From: Endomychus coccineus
Taxonomy: Eukaryota; Arthropoda; Insecta; Coleoptera; Endomychidae
NCBI GenBank assembly: GCA_958510875.1
Contig: OY294068.1
Span: 179,025,411 to 179,089,410 of the forward strand
DNA: 64,000 nt
Direction: 5' to 3'
In this document: positions 1 through 12,400 of the stretch, piece after piece
How positions within the stretch are numbered: position 1 is the stretch's first letter
How the letters are laid out: each line of letters starts with the position of its first letter
Notes under the pieces: generated by a model
The model's database searches: none
Seen by the model: only the letters and a program-made list of their open reading frames with translations
Told to the model about the DNA's origin: nothing
Translations under genes and position numbers: made by a program

Positions 1-205
1 AATATTATAACACTCAGAAGTCTTTAGCGCTTTGGACTCCGGGATTTTCACGTGGCCTATCGAAATTAGAAGGTTCGAATTATCCAAAAACATAATTGCA
101 TGAACGCCAGACGTCCTATGTAATTAGCTACGAACGAAATCATTTTAACATATGCTTCGAGGAGCTCGCTGCGCGTAACTTAAAGTTTATACATTTTACC
201 TCGGT
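1..205 (-). mobile_element. Helentron terminal fragment, copy 1
   Basis: This stretch is the reverse complement of about 48,260-48,475, with few mismatches over roughly 200 bases; shared words include ACGTGGCCTATCG and GAAGGTTCGAATTATC. The copy at 48 kb adjoins a PIF1 helicase-endonuclease fragment, so the most likely source is a Helentron (Helitron-like rolling-circle element). The left boundary may lie outside the window. Assignment rests on neighbourhood, not on a defined terminus. Confidence 0.5.
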
Positions 206-959
206 GTTGTTAATTTGGGGCCGTTTCCAACCCCGTGCGGCCGGCGCCAGTTGTAATAAAGTATTTTGGGCTATGGGCCGCTAGCTTTTACCCGCTTTCG
301 GTATATTTGAGTAGCTAGGAAATTCCCTGTCGTACGTCGCACGTCAGATGCTAGTAGGTGACAGCTGAGAATACCTCAAACTGTTTTAATTAAATTTTCC
401 TATTTAATCGAATTTTGGGGCCCGAGACTATGCTATTTAGTTGGCCCCGTTCATAAACTAACGACATGGAGCGAAAACCGCATGCGAAAAGTCCTCGTTA
501 AGACGTTCTATGTACCGTAAATTTGCACTTTTCTAACTCGCGACCTACGCGCTTCTCACGTGAACGTCATTCGATTTATCGAAAATTAACCAATTCAAAA
601 CAGTTTTCGACCCAGTTTGGGGCTATCACGACCTTTTAAAGGGTTCAAAGTTAACATTCCGACAATTTTAAGCTCGGCCGAGCTACATGGTAGGCGGAGT
701 GATGGGTGTCAGGATATTTCGTTACGGTATTTGTTTTTTATTTTTTTAGATTTTTGTTACGGTATTTGTATTTTTTTTTTCTTGATTCGGACGCCGCGCT
801 CAAATTCCGCGATAAAAGCTATATGCAATAGCTTAAAACTACCTGTAACCCTCTCGTTTTGGGCGGATTAAAAATCACCGAGCTTATTCCTCTCGTTTCG
901 TTCGTCAAAGATAGATTCTACAGAGGCAAGCAAAACACTTTTAGAGTTAAATCTTGACC
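206..959. mobile_element. Helentron-type repeat debris
   Basis: No gene is visible. About 720-860 matches 48,175-48,245 and 48,545-48,630 in the plus direction, sharing the words CGCCGCGCTC and GCGATAAAAGCTATATGCAA. GC-rich patches near 220-300 and 420-500 differ from the AT-rich surroundings, as expected for transposon sequence. Confidence 0.4.
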
Positions 960-1620
960 GAAGAAACGGCAAGAAATCGTCATCCCGAAGACAACGCAAC
1001 ACCTTGTGCTAATCGACGACGGCCAGGAAGATCGAGTATTGATTTTTTGCAGTGATAGGACACTTCTATCCCAAGGCTCAGAATTTTTCATGGACGGGAC
1101 ATTTGAAAGCTGTTGTTCCCTGTTCTACCAATTATATACAATACACGTAGATTTGGGAAGCACTGATGTCAGCACAAGGATTGTTCCAGCCATCTATGCG
1201 CTTTTACCGAATAGAAAAGGAGCCACATATAACACTGTTGGAAAAAAGTACAAAATTTGAGTCAGAAAAAGTCCACATTGACTTTGAACGGGCTGCAATA
1301 AACGCTCTCAAACAAACTTTCTTGGGAGTAAAAATCCAAGGGTGTAATTTTCATTTCAATCAATGCCTGTGGCGAAAAGTGCAATAGTTGGGTTTGGTTA
1401 CAGGATACAAGCAAAATACAGAGATTAGGGAACATGTTTGTATGTGTGCAGCCCTGGCCCATTTGCCAAAAGAGTATTCCTGAGGCATGGCTTCTGATAA
1501 TGGAAAACTTCCCACAACAATCGTATTGGAAAAGCGCATCCAAATATTTATGAACTGCTTTAAATACTTAATGATGGAATACGGTAGTACGATACTACTG
1601 TTAAGCAAACTGAGCTGAAT
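960..1620 (+). pseudogene. MULE transposase fragment (broken)
   Basis: Conceptual translation gives FFMDGTFESC, LYTIHVDLGS and IVPAIYALLPNRK, then after a frame change HIDFERAAINALKQ, GCNFHFNQCLWRKVQ and CAALAHLPKEYS. These match the catalytic MULE (Mutator-like) transposase domain, including the DGTF motif with its catalytic aspartate and the C-x2-H-like GCNFHF block. The frame breaks near 1,215 and stop codons occur at about 1,386 and later, so it cannot encode a working protein. No flanking 9-bp duplication or terminal repeats are recognisable, so it is a fragment. Confidence 0.7.
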
Positions 1621-4189
1621 ATGAACACTCCAAAGCGTGCAAAAAAATACAGTGACTTAGATTGTCGTATAAATAAGGGTATTGACGATATTATACAAAG
1701 TAAAGTATGCTTGGGCGAAACTTGATGTATATAATTAAAATTTGAGTGGGCTGTAAATAATAGAAGCATAATATGTATTATTTTTCTTGAATTAGGTATC
1801 TACTATTAACATTAATGTTAATATCTATAAGTCTATTATTTTTGTAATTTTTGCCCTTTCTACTAAACGATTGTGTGAGTAAATACCAGTAAATACTTTT
1901 ATTATGACAATTTGTATCCCAAATGTGAATTTTAAGAAATAAAAAATATCTACTGCATATAAGATTATTATTTGTTATTTCTCTATAATCCAACCGATCC
2001 TATGATAGACTAAGATATCTCTAAGTAGGTATTCTAAATTGGCTAAAAGTATAAAGTATTGGAGGAAGAAAGGTAATTTCCTACACAATTATTTAGTTTC
2101 CGACGTTCAGCTTAAATCGCACGAAACGAGAAGGTATTGCAAATACATTTTATTGCATCTAGGAAGTACGCCCGAAACGAGAAGGTTTTATGATCCCGCA
2201 ACAAATGCGACGCCCGAAATAAATCATAATTTCACACAAATTTCTTGTTCTAAAGGAAATCATAAACCTGTCAAGATCAATAACCAATATAGGACGGGAA
2301 ACTAATGTGTAGCTATAATAAATTTTAATCTTAACCATCTGGAGATGCTTAGGTAACGGGGTACAGCCCCGCTGTTGATGTCAATATGGTAGTTTTACAC
2401 GTCTTTCTTTCATAAGTTACATAATTAATCAAAATGTATCACACATAAATCGGGACGTAACGTAGTACCTAATCTTCAAAATTGTAATTAAATATAGGCT
2501 TGATTAAAGTTGAAATGATTAATAGAGGAGAAAATCATTTGGTAATATTTAGAAAAGGGCAGAAAGCTTAGAAATCCTCACATTCTGAATGAGAGGTTTC
2601 AAGAAGAAGGAAAAAAAATATAAACTATCTTACTGCTTATTGGTACACAATTAAAATTATGATCACTATAAGTAAGAATTGTAAAAAAAGGACGCTTTAT
2701 AAATATCAACAAAATGCGAAAAACCTTTAGTTATATTTTCTAACTTGAATTAGTCTTTTGGAAAATCACGTGGCACTTTCTCATTTTCAATTGAATTACT
2801 TTTAATAGATTATTCAAAGTGTTATGGGTAAGAGGGTGTTTTCGTTAAAATCAGAGTTTCAGTTCTATTCAAATCAGTTTTTATTCAAGTCCAAGTCAAT
2901 AATAATTGTTTAATCAGTTCATAGCTTTTGGATTGAGGGTCATCCTGGTTGGGAAATCATTTTCATAATTTTTGTTTCATTTCTTTAGTTTAGTTAATTC
3001 AGACTCTCTAGGTAATTTTATTAAACTTTAGGTTTTCTTCTTAGATTACTCTTATTAATAATTTTATGATATTAGCAATAAAGTTAATCATAATATTTTT
3101 TTTATTATTTTACTATTTTTTAATTGTTGTTTATAAATTATTCTATTTATTTTGAGTACGGGTTCTTCTGATTAACACTAGCGTTTATCCCTCCACTCAC
3201 CTTTCTCTATTTAAATCCATAAGTGTCTAGTGAAATAAAAAGGGTAAGTGTCAAGGATGTTTTTCACATTTTTGCTCTGACTAATAAATGATTGGGATGA
3301 AACTCCAACCTGTCATGCTGCTCTAAATTAAATGACCATAAATACTGGTGAATAGGAATATTGTAAATTCCTTAAGTAAAGTTTTATACAGAGAGAATCA
3401 TGTTACAACGTATTGTAGGCGTTTACAAGATGATCCAATTGCGACAATGATGGCAATTGCCATCCTCATTAAGAATACATTGTATTGTTTGTTATTCGAT
3501 GATATCAAAACGGTTCATGTAACATAGCCTAGTGCTACTAGTTTCATTGAGCTGAGTGAACTTGAACTGGCATGGAGTCACAACAATGTCTTACATAGAA
3601 TGTATGACCTTCATTAATGATACATAACACTTCAATTCAACTCATGGAAACACAGATTGCACAAAAATATTGCCATACGTTCACTATAAACTCACATTGA
3701 GTTAAATAATATTTTATACGTCATCGAAATTTTAATTATCGCTGAGTTTCCTAATTATTTGTAATGCTTTGGTGCATTTAAGCTCTTCTGACATTACAGA
3801 TACTTCCAATAGGTACACATTGCTTACAACTGAAGAATATAAAATCTCAAGAAGGAGTAGAGTGTGAAGATATGTATAATATGAATAATACGGAAGTGGC
3901 CATTTTAAGCGACTACGAACGACTGATTAATTATGAATTCTCGATGTTCTGTGGCTTTATTCACACAATTTGTGTTTTAAATGGTCGTAGATATCCAATC
4001 GTGAGTAGTGTGTTGTGAATAAACTGTAAATTAAACAATGAATGTTTAGTTCATTATAACAATAAGCAATGGTTAGTTGTATAGCTTGTAGATTTTCAAA
4101 CAGAATTAGTAATAAAGATTAAAATGTTACATTTCATAGACCAGTACTGTTTAATATTGTGAAAATTGGACACTTGACACATAAGGAGA

Positions 4190-4917
4190 CGTATGTCTGA
4201 CGCCGAAACTGACCATCAACATAATTTGTCCGCTACCTCTGCCCCTGGGTTGGATGTTATTTCTGTACATCTTCTTCAAAAGTGTTCCACCAATATTTGC
4301 CTAACTCTATTTTAATAATGTTCTTTCACAAATCAAATGCTTGTCAGATGTTTGGCGTAGGGCTTTAGTGACCAGTACATGTATATACATTCCCTAGCGG
4401 CTGCAGAACCTTGACGTGTGTCGGGTACTTTATGCCTTGTGTTAGTGGAAAGGCTTATCTGAACGAGGGTATCCTAAAGGGTCATGGCCTATATGAATGG
4501 TGGCTCAGTCACAAATCTGTTGTCCAGGCATGTGGAGACGAATGATTGAGACGACTCGAATCACTCCGGGTTCGTCAAAGCGAATGAAGCCGAATCTCGG
4601 GTTACGACCTGCCTTGGAAGTCTCTCTGAGCACATCCAAGGGAGGATAGCAATTTCTCAGAACCAAGGGGCAGTCCTACATCTACCAAGAGGACCATTAT
4701 TTCCCTTTGCACTAGTGGAAGCAGAAAACAAAAGGAAAAACCAAGAGGAGGAAACTGAGGGCCCAACGGCAAGACATAGGGGACCTAACTTTTATTTGAC
4801 AGTACTCAAGGTACAAAACCGCAAGTCTTCCATGGAAGTGGTGGCCGGCATCAAAATGGCCATTACTATGATCACTGAAGATCCCGAACGCGTTACGTTT
4901 TACTTTTATTGTGCCTG
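4190..4917 (+). mobile_element. GC-richer transposon-like segment, unclassified
   Basis: Base composition rises well above its surroundings and the last 200 bases read as an open frame beginning MEAENKRKNQEEETEG and ending in EVVAGIKMAITMITEDPE. The charged N-terminal tail resembles retrotransposon first-ORF proteins, but no diagnostic motif is present. Only a weak call is possible. Confidence 0.3.
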
Positions 4918-5672
4918 AAGTTATTTTCCCTCTTCGTCATATACATAAAATATCACAAATAACATTCCTACAATGTGTACAAGTGGTTGTACCACTTTAG
5001 CTCTTTGCTGTTTTATACTCCATTATTGCATGTAATTCGTTCACCTGCGATTTTATGAACTATTAGACGTTCATTTGTAACACTGCAGCAACTGCGTCTT
5101 CGAAGGAATTTATTATTGAGCGTACCATTTGAAGAAAACTGAAAGATAGTGGCTACAACATTTTCGCAGTTTACAGAGGATATAACGTTCATGTAGGTAG
5201 AATTACAGTAATGGGAAAATTGCTTATGTACTTCTGAAGTTTGATTTCATAAAAATTCAGAATTACAGCTAATAGAATAAATCTGTTGCTAACTGTTGGC
5301 ATAAAATACAATACAAAGCAGGAACATACTGTTCAGAAGGAATAGTTATCAGGTAGATCCATGAAGGTGTAAAATGAGGAATTTGTCAGAGGTAAAAGAA
5401 CAATAGTATATTATTAAATGCAGAAATAGACATGGAGTTACAGCTATTATAATCAATGATTCCAGGAAACGCTGCAATAATAATTTACAAAGGGGAACTT
5501 CTCCAATGCAATATTCACCCACGTAAATGGAGTAAATTAATATCGAGCAGGTAGATTGAATGAAATGCTGACAACAGAATATGCGAAATAGTTAATTAAT
5601 GGAATTTCATAAGATACGTTGCGAGCAGTTAAAGTTGATCAGCAATTTCAGGAAAAGCACACATCATGCATA

Positions 5673-5677
<5 letters not shown>

Positions 5678-5737
<60 letters not shown>
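5678..5737. repeat. (TA)n microsatellite
   Basis: About 60 bases of nearly uninterrupted TA dinucleotide repeat lie between CATATGAA and GTACATCA. Length is likely polymorphic. Confidence 0.95.
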
Positions 5738-5742
<5 letters not shown>

Positions 5743-6466
5743 TCAATGAGGACTAATAGTGGACACCGGTGGATTCACCTGCATGCTAGGAACCGCCGCG
5801 TAATATTATCAGTCCATGTTTACAGTGAATATATAACTAATGAATAATAATAATTATAAATAGCCTAATTCAAAATTATGTCTCATTCAGTCTAGAAGGG
5901 GGTCATAATTTGTCAAAAAACGCCAATGTCTGAAGGTGAGTTTATACAGTGTACACCAAACCAATGTTAACGAAAAAATTTTATATGTTCAAAGTTGATT
6001 TGTCATTCTCGCAAAATGACAAAATCGTTGTGAAGAAAACTAACAAATTGATGACATGTAAATTTAAAACGTACGTAAACAACAGTATATGAAAATTATA
6101 GTGTATTAGTATTAGTTTATAGCTGGCCGGAACATTGATTACTCATGGCATCGTGACGTCATAAAGTTAGCTCTAGACAATACACAGGTTCTGTTTGATA
6201 ACCACACGTTTCTTGTTGTTTTGTGTTCACTCATGTTATTTTCTTAGGTTCAAAAACTATTTCAAGTGAAAGTCTTCTAAGAAGTGTTTCCTTATTACTT
6301 ATCCTCTAAAACTACTATTAAAGTACTGAGAACCTTTCTACTACCAAGTAGCCATCATCAGAGTAAACTAAATTATAAATCAAAATGTGCCCTTTCAAAT
6401 ACTATCTGAGGATAATAATGTAAGCAATGGGTTACCCTCAGCTGGAGATGAATCGGAATTTAATGG

Positions 6467-6580
6467 ATTGCATTTTCGCTTATACCATTTTCTTCCCTCT
6501 CATATTGAGTGTCATTTTAATAAATTGCATTTTCGCTTATACCGCTATCTTCCCTCTCTTATTGAGTGTCTTTTTCTTAT
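6467..6580. repeat. 57-bp direct duplication (two copies)
   Basis: The word TTGCATTTTCGCTTATACC recurs 57 bases later, and both copies continue with TTCCCTCT and ATTGAGTGTC. It is a simple two-unit tandem duplication in non-coding DNA. Confidence 0.8.
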
Positions 6581-7489
6581 ATCCGATCAATATATGCCGA
6601 GTACTCTAACCACCAAAGATGCTTCTAAATTTGAAGTTGTGGGCGTTTGGAGCCACTCGCATTGATCAAAAACTCTGAACATATTTCTAGACATTTTTTT
6701 ATTTTCTAAGACATGGACATTTTTTCGGGTCAAATTTCCAGGGAATGTTCACTGCTTTTGTGGGGAGTCTTATTTTCACTTCCTTCACTATACGTAGAAT
6801 ATAGTGTAGAGAAAGAATTGCAGCAGGACAAAAAAAATTTCGGAATTTTCCCGGATACATCCGTTTTGAGCATTTCTGAATCGATCTAGACTATTTATGA
6901 GATGCTGTCTGTGTGTGCGTGTATAACCCACCGTGAAGACTATCACGCCGTTCCTATTGGTCGTACGTATTTGAACTATTGCAAATCGCTCTATAGTGGA
7001 TAAAATAGATTCTATCTGATTTTGAACGGAAAATTCAATCTTCTGAATCTGAATAACTATTCCATAATGATTACTGATAGAGATTAATTTTTAAAAGTGC
7101 TGTCACTCGAAGGGCATGTATTTTACTAGAATAAATTACAAAAATGAAAACTTCTTATTTTTTTCCATTTCGACATAGTTTGACTGCAGTCAAATTTTTT
7201 TATTTTAACGAGCCACCAGATTGGATCCACTGCTTGGAATTTTTGAATTCGTACTCTCAAACTCAACTTGACTGTTTGTTCAAGAAAAGTCGTAAAATAC
7301 TTATTCATGGAAAAAAGTTATAGGAACAAAAAATATGTACTGTTCAACAATAAATGTTGTCTGAATATTCTAAAACATGATTTTAGCGTATTTCTATATA
7401 GTTCTTTAACACCCTCTTTTTTTTAAATGCTTATTTTCACTATGAAAGTTATATTTGTTTTTTGATGTATATGTTTGCAGCAATTTCAA

Positions 7490-8220
7490 CTTTGAATCCA
7501 CAAGGGAAGGAACCTCCTAATATTGCTGCTATCGACAGCCATAAGCCTGGAATTGTCTTTCGTTAGCGCACAGTTAGGCGCATTTTGCTTGATCTCAATA
7601 CCTTAAAGTCTAGGGAGCCGAAACGGAATTTCACCTGTCGTTCTCACAGAATGTGCACTTCAACTAACACCAGTTTTCTGCAAGCTGGTTACCCTCTCAT
7701 ACAATATTGGAGTGTTTCCTTCCAGCTGGAAGACAGCTAGAGTGCAACCAATTCCAAAAAAAGAAAAGAGGACCCTTCCGAATAATCATATACCCATTGC
7801 ACTATTATCTGTGATCTCTGAAGCAATGGAGAAAGCAATCAACATCGAGCTCATGAAATACCTAGAGAACTACAAATTGTGAATGACCGGATATGGCTTT
7901 CGTCAGCAGAGGTATGGTGTTGAAAAACATGGGGAATCTCTAGCTGTATCATTAGATATCTCTAAAGCATTTGACCGAGTGTGGCACCAAAGCCTTCTTG
8001 AGAAAGTTTCGTCATATGGTTTGCCGCCTCAACTTTATCACTTACTATCGAGTTTTCTCTCAGATAGATCACACCATGTGGTGGTTGACAGAGTATGTTC
8101 CGATACAATGGCTATCAGTACTGGTGTTTCACAAGGATCTGTCTTTGCACCAACTTTTTTTCGCATCGTATCAACGATATGCTGGAAGTGAACACCAATT
8201 ATACGATTGAAAAAAAATGC
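7490..8220 (+). pseudogene. Non-LTR retrotransposon reverse transcriptase fragment (Jockey-like)
   Basis: Several frames together give reverse-transcriptase landmarks: GVFPSSWKTARVQPIPKK-like text near 7,710-7,760, a region matching the 'ALLSVISKAMEKAI' block near 7,800-7,840, then an open frame at 7,883-8,191 with SLDISKAFDRVWHQSLLEK (motif A with its catalytic aspartate) and ISTGVSQGSVFAPTFF (motif B). Frameshifts separate the blocks, and the YADD box is not reached in frame. It is a decayed internal LINE fragment downstream of the GABA-B receptor gene, in the opposite orientation. Confidence 0.8.
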
Positions 8221-8763
8221 ATTATGTACTCAAAACTTCATGTTTACCGTCTCTTTTTATTTGATAACTTGTTCATAGGTTCGAACAGCTTACTCAATAA
8301 CTCGTGGGGAGCATTCTGATTTACAACACCTACTATCCTGGGCCATTCAGGAAGCCACACGCCAAATTTCATAAAAATCCAATAACTGATAAAAAGTTGA
8401 TAGTATAAATGCTTCATCGACTCAACTATTTGGCGTTTTGGAAATTTAGTCTGGCCGTATTAAGTAATCACGTAAAAAACAAAAAAACAATCCAATTCAT
8501 TCTATATTATAATATACAAATGTATTTTAGCTAAATTCAACTAATGTCCTAACACAGAACCATGACGGACATTGCATTGCGAAGAATTCATTCAGGAATT
8601 ATTGTTTGTAAAATTTGACTCTTAACTTTCTAGATAGGTATTCAGCTACATGGTCTCTGGATAGCATTATCATATGTTCGTATCGACGTCTTCGCAAACT
8701 ATTCACGTTCTCTTTCTACATATAGGTTCCATCAGATATAGTCCCAAAGATTTCTGTCAACTT
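8221..8763. other. 3' flank of the GABA-B receptor gene
   Basis: AT-rich sequence immediately downstream (minus strand) of the receptor stop codon. Part of it is presumably 3' untranslated region, but no convincing polyadenylation signal can be picked out. Confidence 0.4.
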
Positions 8764-9465
8764 TCATATAATATTAAATTTATCAAAAACGAGATCATCA
8801 TTGTATATGTTCTCTGATGCGAACTTGTTTATTGGAATCAATATCTGTCCGCATGTGGACGGCCAAGAAGCTCGCCCGCTGTTTGTTCGGGAAGACAGAG
8901 TTTGGCGATCTATTCCATTATTAACTTCCGCCACTGTGCTACTAGATTCATTCGAACTGATTGATGGTATGTTCAAAATATTCTCGAGATACTTAATCTC
9001 TTCATCTAAAGCTTTCAGTTCGCACTTGTAAACTCTATTCTGTATTTCCAACCTGTGCATGATTTCTTTGGGATCGTGCGTTATGAATCTTCGCGTATTG
9101 CACTCAAATTTAAGACCCATGCTGTGCATTATTGGATCCATGTTTGTAACGTGGCCGAACACTATCTTCAACTTCGGCAGGAATAATAGAAATAAAGTTA
9201 TCGTTGTCGATAATAAGATACTCAATGAGGTTGCGAGATAACTGATGATCACATATTCTGAAATTAAACTGGATAGTACAACGATTATAGCACTAAAAAC
9301 GGCGCTGTAAACGCATATCCCAATGTACTAGGAGTCGTTGAGAGCCGGAACTTTGACATGTCTATTTTCCCAGGCCATGAAAACACCCATTATCAGCATG
9401 ATTCCTTTGTATCCGTACAAAGCAACGAACCATCCACTGGTATTTTGTGACCGGCAAACTTCAAC
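8764..9465 (-). CDS. GABA-B-R3: GABA-B receptor exon 10: TM5-TM7 and coiled-coil tail, interrupted by TAG
   Basis: 234 codons including the final stop. Begins VEVCRSQNTSGW, TM5 (LYGYKGIMLIMGVFMAW), then RHVKVPALNDS followed by TAG at 9,330-9,328, where the family normally has Gln. The same frame continues for 187 sense codons with TM6 (YIGICVYSAVFSAIIVVLSS), TM7 (SLSILLSTTITLFLLFLPKL), HSMGLKFECNTRRF, a coiled coil (MHRLEIQNRVYKCELKALDE) and a Ser-rich tail. A single C-to-T change would explain the stop. If obeyed, it removes TM6, TM7 and the tail, which would abolish G-protein coupling. Confidence 0.88.
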
Positions 9466-12400
9466 CTGCAAAATCAAGTTCATAAATAATCCATATATTC
9501 GGGGTTGAAGTCGTTACATTGTAGTGATTTGTAAAATAGATACCTAAAATGGAAATGTATATGAATAATGAACACAAATGGATTCCAAGATGTGTAGATA
9601 ATTACAGTTAAACCTTCAAATAGCGGCCACAAATGTATACTGTGAAAGTGGCCGCTGTAGAGAGGATATCGTTATTGAGAGGGTGGGAAAGGATGTGCAT
9701 TTATTTACCTTCGTTTTGCAAGCAGGTATATAATAATTATATTACAGTGGATGAAATACTTAAGGTACCAGAAAATTTTCCGACGAACAAATTTAGTTCT
9801 CTTCAATTTTTCATAAAAAGGCATAGTTTTAAGATATTCGTGTTTCAAAAAAAGATGGCTAGGATAGGTAGAACACTGGTGGATAAGTGGGGTTTGCTTA
9901 GTGAACATTTTTCGTAACGGCATCCGTATTCAAGATTTTCAAACAAATTTTTTACGTTCATGTCGAAACTACTGGCAACATTGTATTGCAATTTTGTATG
10001 AATATATTTTGGAAGCTGACACATCGCAGGGTTTTATTCTCATATGTGAGTCTCATAGAGGACGCTAATTACACGGTTCATACCGAGTACTTTTAGACAT
10101 AACTTTTTTGAGGTTAGATTTTCTAATTAAAAAGTACTTTTGGTAAAACTCGATACTGTGTACCGTTTTCGGAATATTCTGATTCGAAAATGATGAAGTA
10201 ATAACTGATGCTGGTGTAAAATGAAAAAGGATCACGAATTTACTAAAAACCAAAACAATAACATTATTTTAATGCTAAAGTTATTACTTAAACAAAGAAT
10301 CACAAGAAGAAAATTGAAATAAATTTGAAAAAAACATGGAATAATCAATCAGTTAGAGTAAGTGTTCAAAATGTCCTCCGTTTTCCGGAATACACAATTC
10401 TATCCTTTTTTCTAAAAAATGCATTAATTTTCTAAATGATTGAGGATCAGCTATGAGGTCATTAAAGAGACGTTCAATTCTGTCTTGCAACTCTTGACGT
10501 GAATTTACCTCTGCAGAATAAACTTTTTTCTCAACATACGACCAAACGGTGTAGTCCAAAGGATTGAAATCGCATGACCATGATTGATGAACTATTTAAC
10601 ATCAGTTATAACATATAATTTTTTGTTTCCAGTGCTTAGAGCATTTACTTTTACTTTTATTTGATTCTATGATTATTTATTACAGAATTGGTCTATTTTT
10701 TTCTTCTATTCTTGAATAATGATGCCTTTTTCTTTTATAGTCAAGTGGAAGAACAGAGAGTGTGCTACATCAGTGGGGTGAGTGTAAATCACTCACCTGA
10801 ACTTACCTGAGGTTGATACACCACACCACGGTCTTCGGGACTTATTTGCAATGTCAAATTCACCAATTTTCTTTCCATTGGATCCACCATGATCCAAAGG
10901 CATAATATAATAGCATCTATTATGGTAGGTGTGAAAATAAGTGTTATCAAATGTGCATCCTTCAGTAATTTGGTTTTCACGACACTGGTGGGATAGTTGT
11001 TGATCAGCTTGTGAACCCTATATGTTTTAGCAAACATTGATCCAAACGCCAATGCAAATCCGGAAGATAGTAGATAAACTCTTACCTGAAATGAAGATTA
11101 ATTACTTTTAAGCAAATGCAACCATTGGTTCAATTGTGACATCTAACTAGTAACACTATATATTTAATTTTTCTTCACCTTATTGGGAAATCTGAAGCCT
11201 ACTAACTAAATTGTAAGATCTCAAATACTGAGTTTATATCTGTGGAGTTTTCACTGATAGTAAAATCACACCCTTTTCCACTATAGACTTTTATTCCGCC
11301 AACAATGAAGTATCAGGTATTTATAAAATTCAATGTCAATTTTGTGAAAATGTTATGTAGGTCAAACAGAAAGAAATATATCCATTAGATTATCTTATTA
11401 GATATAGCAAATCGGCCGTCATGTTCTACAGGCGGGAATGGCATTTCCGAGAGTTGTTTATCACTTTTAAAAACGAGCTACAGTAAATTTTTGTATAACT
11501 TAGCAGCCATTCATATATACAGGAACAGAATAAATAGAATTCTATGCAAGCCAGTAGGTTCGCGAGCAGATTACAATGAACCAGACACGTCGCCATCCAA
11601 CTTTGAACTGAGAACGCCTTTGTGTTCGTGAGAAAAACCGACAAGAAATGGATCGTCGTGAGCGGTTCACAAGCCGTTTGCTCCATGCTCGAAACACGTC
11701 TAAACTATGCGAACTTGTGGTTCACAAGCAGTTCGTCAACTGTTTGGCTCGCATATCTATACGCACATTTAGACATAGAGCATTTAATAATAGCACCACC
11801 GAAAGAAGGATGAAGCAGTTTCCTAGCCTAGTAAGGACCTGGATTCAGGTCACGTTGATAAACAGGAACCCACAAGTGTCCAGAAGCAAGACCATAATTG
11901 GTGGCCCATCTGGAACTTAGTGGTAGATGAAGGAATGGAATTAGGTGAAAAAATAAGTGATGTGGAAAGAAAAAAGTGTCATGCATATATTCATGAAAAA
12001 AATTAGGAGTATCAAGAGCCGATTCGTAAAGCAATTGAACCAATATGAAATTTGCTATGTCTTTTGTGCCAAAATTTATATTGTTTGGTATTGTGATGGG
12101 CATTCCGATTGCTTTATTTTTAAGTTATTATCATTTGGCTAAACCACACAGATTTCTCTTTGATGAAGTACAGTAAATATTATTCGCAGTTGTTCTGAAT
12201 TTCAAATTGAATTTCATTCGGATAGATTTTATGAGAAATTACTTACGGTACATAACTCTGATAAGTAAACGTTCAATGCAAATTTATCAAAACCCAACAG
12301 GCTTACAGACGAATAAACCAATATACAGCCAATCACTGCTACATTGTTGAGCTTAGGACTGGATAATTTTAAGCATTTCATCCTTCGGAAATATAAATTG

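Larger units (their letters stand above)
1621..7489. other. AT-rich intergenic DNA, no gene recognised
   Basis: No exon with conserved protein content is visible on either strand. The stretch contains a (TA)n microsatellite, a 57-bp direct duplication and, at about 4,190-4,915, a GC-richer segment that looks like unclassified transposon sequence. The short open frames here have composition typical of chance. Confidence 0.5.

Noticed and set aside
5599..5847. Open frame across the (TA)n microsatellite
   Set aside because: The frame consists largely of Tyr-Ile repeats produced by the TA run.
9621..9656. AGCGGCCAC / GTGGCCGCT inverted repeat as a MITE
   Set aside because: The arms are about ten bases with no flanking duplication or second copy, too little to define an element.
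10797..10806. Second donor GTGAGT just downstream of GABA-B exon 9
   Set aside because: The first donor CAG|GTAAGT joins exon 10 in phase (VVYQPQ|VEVC) as in the family.
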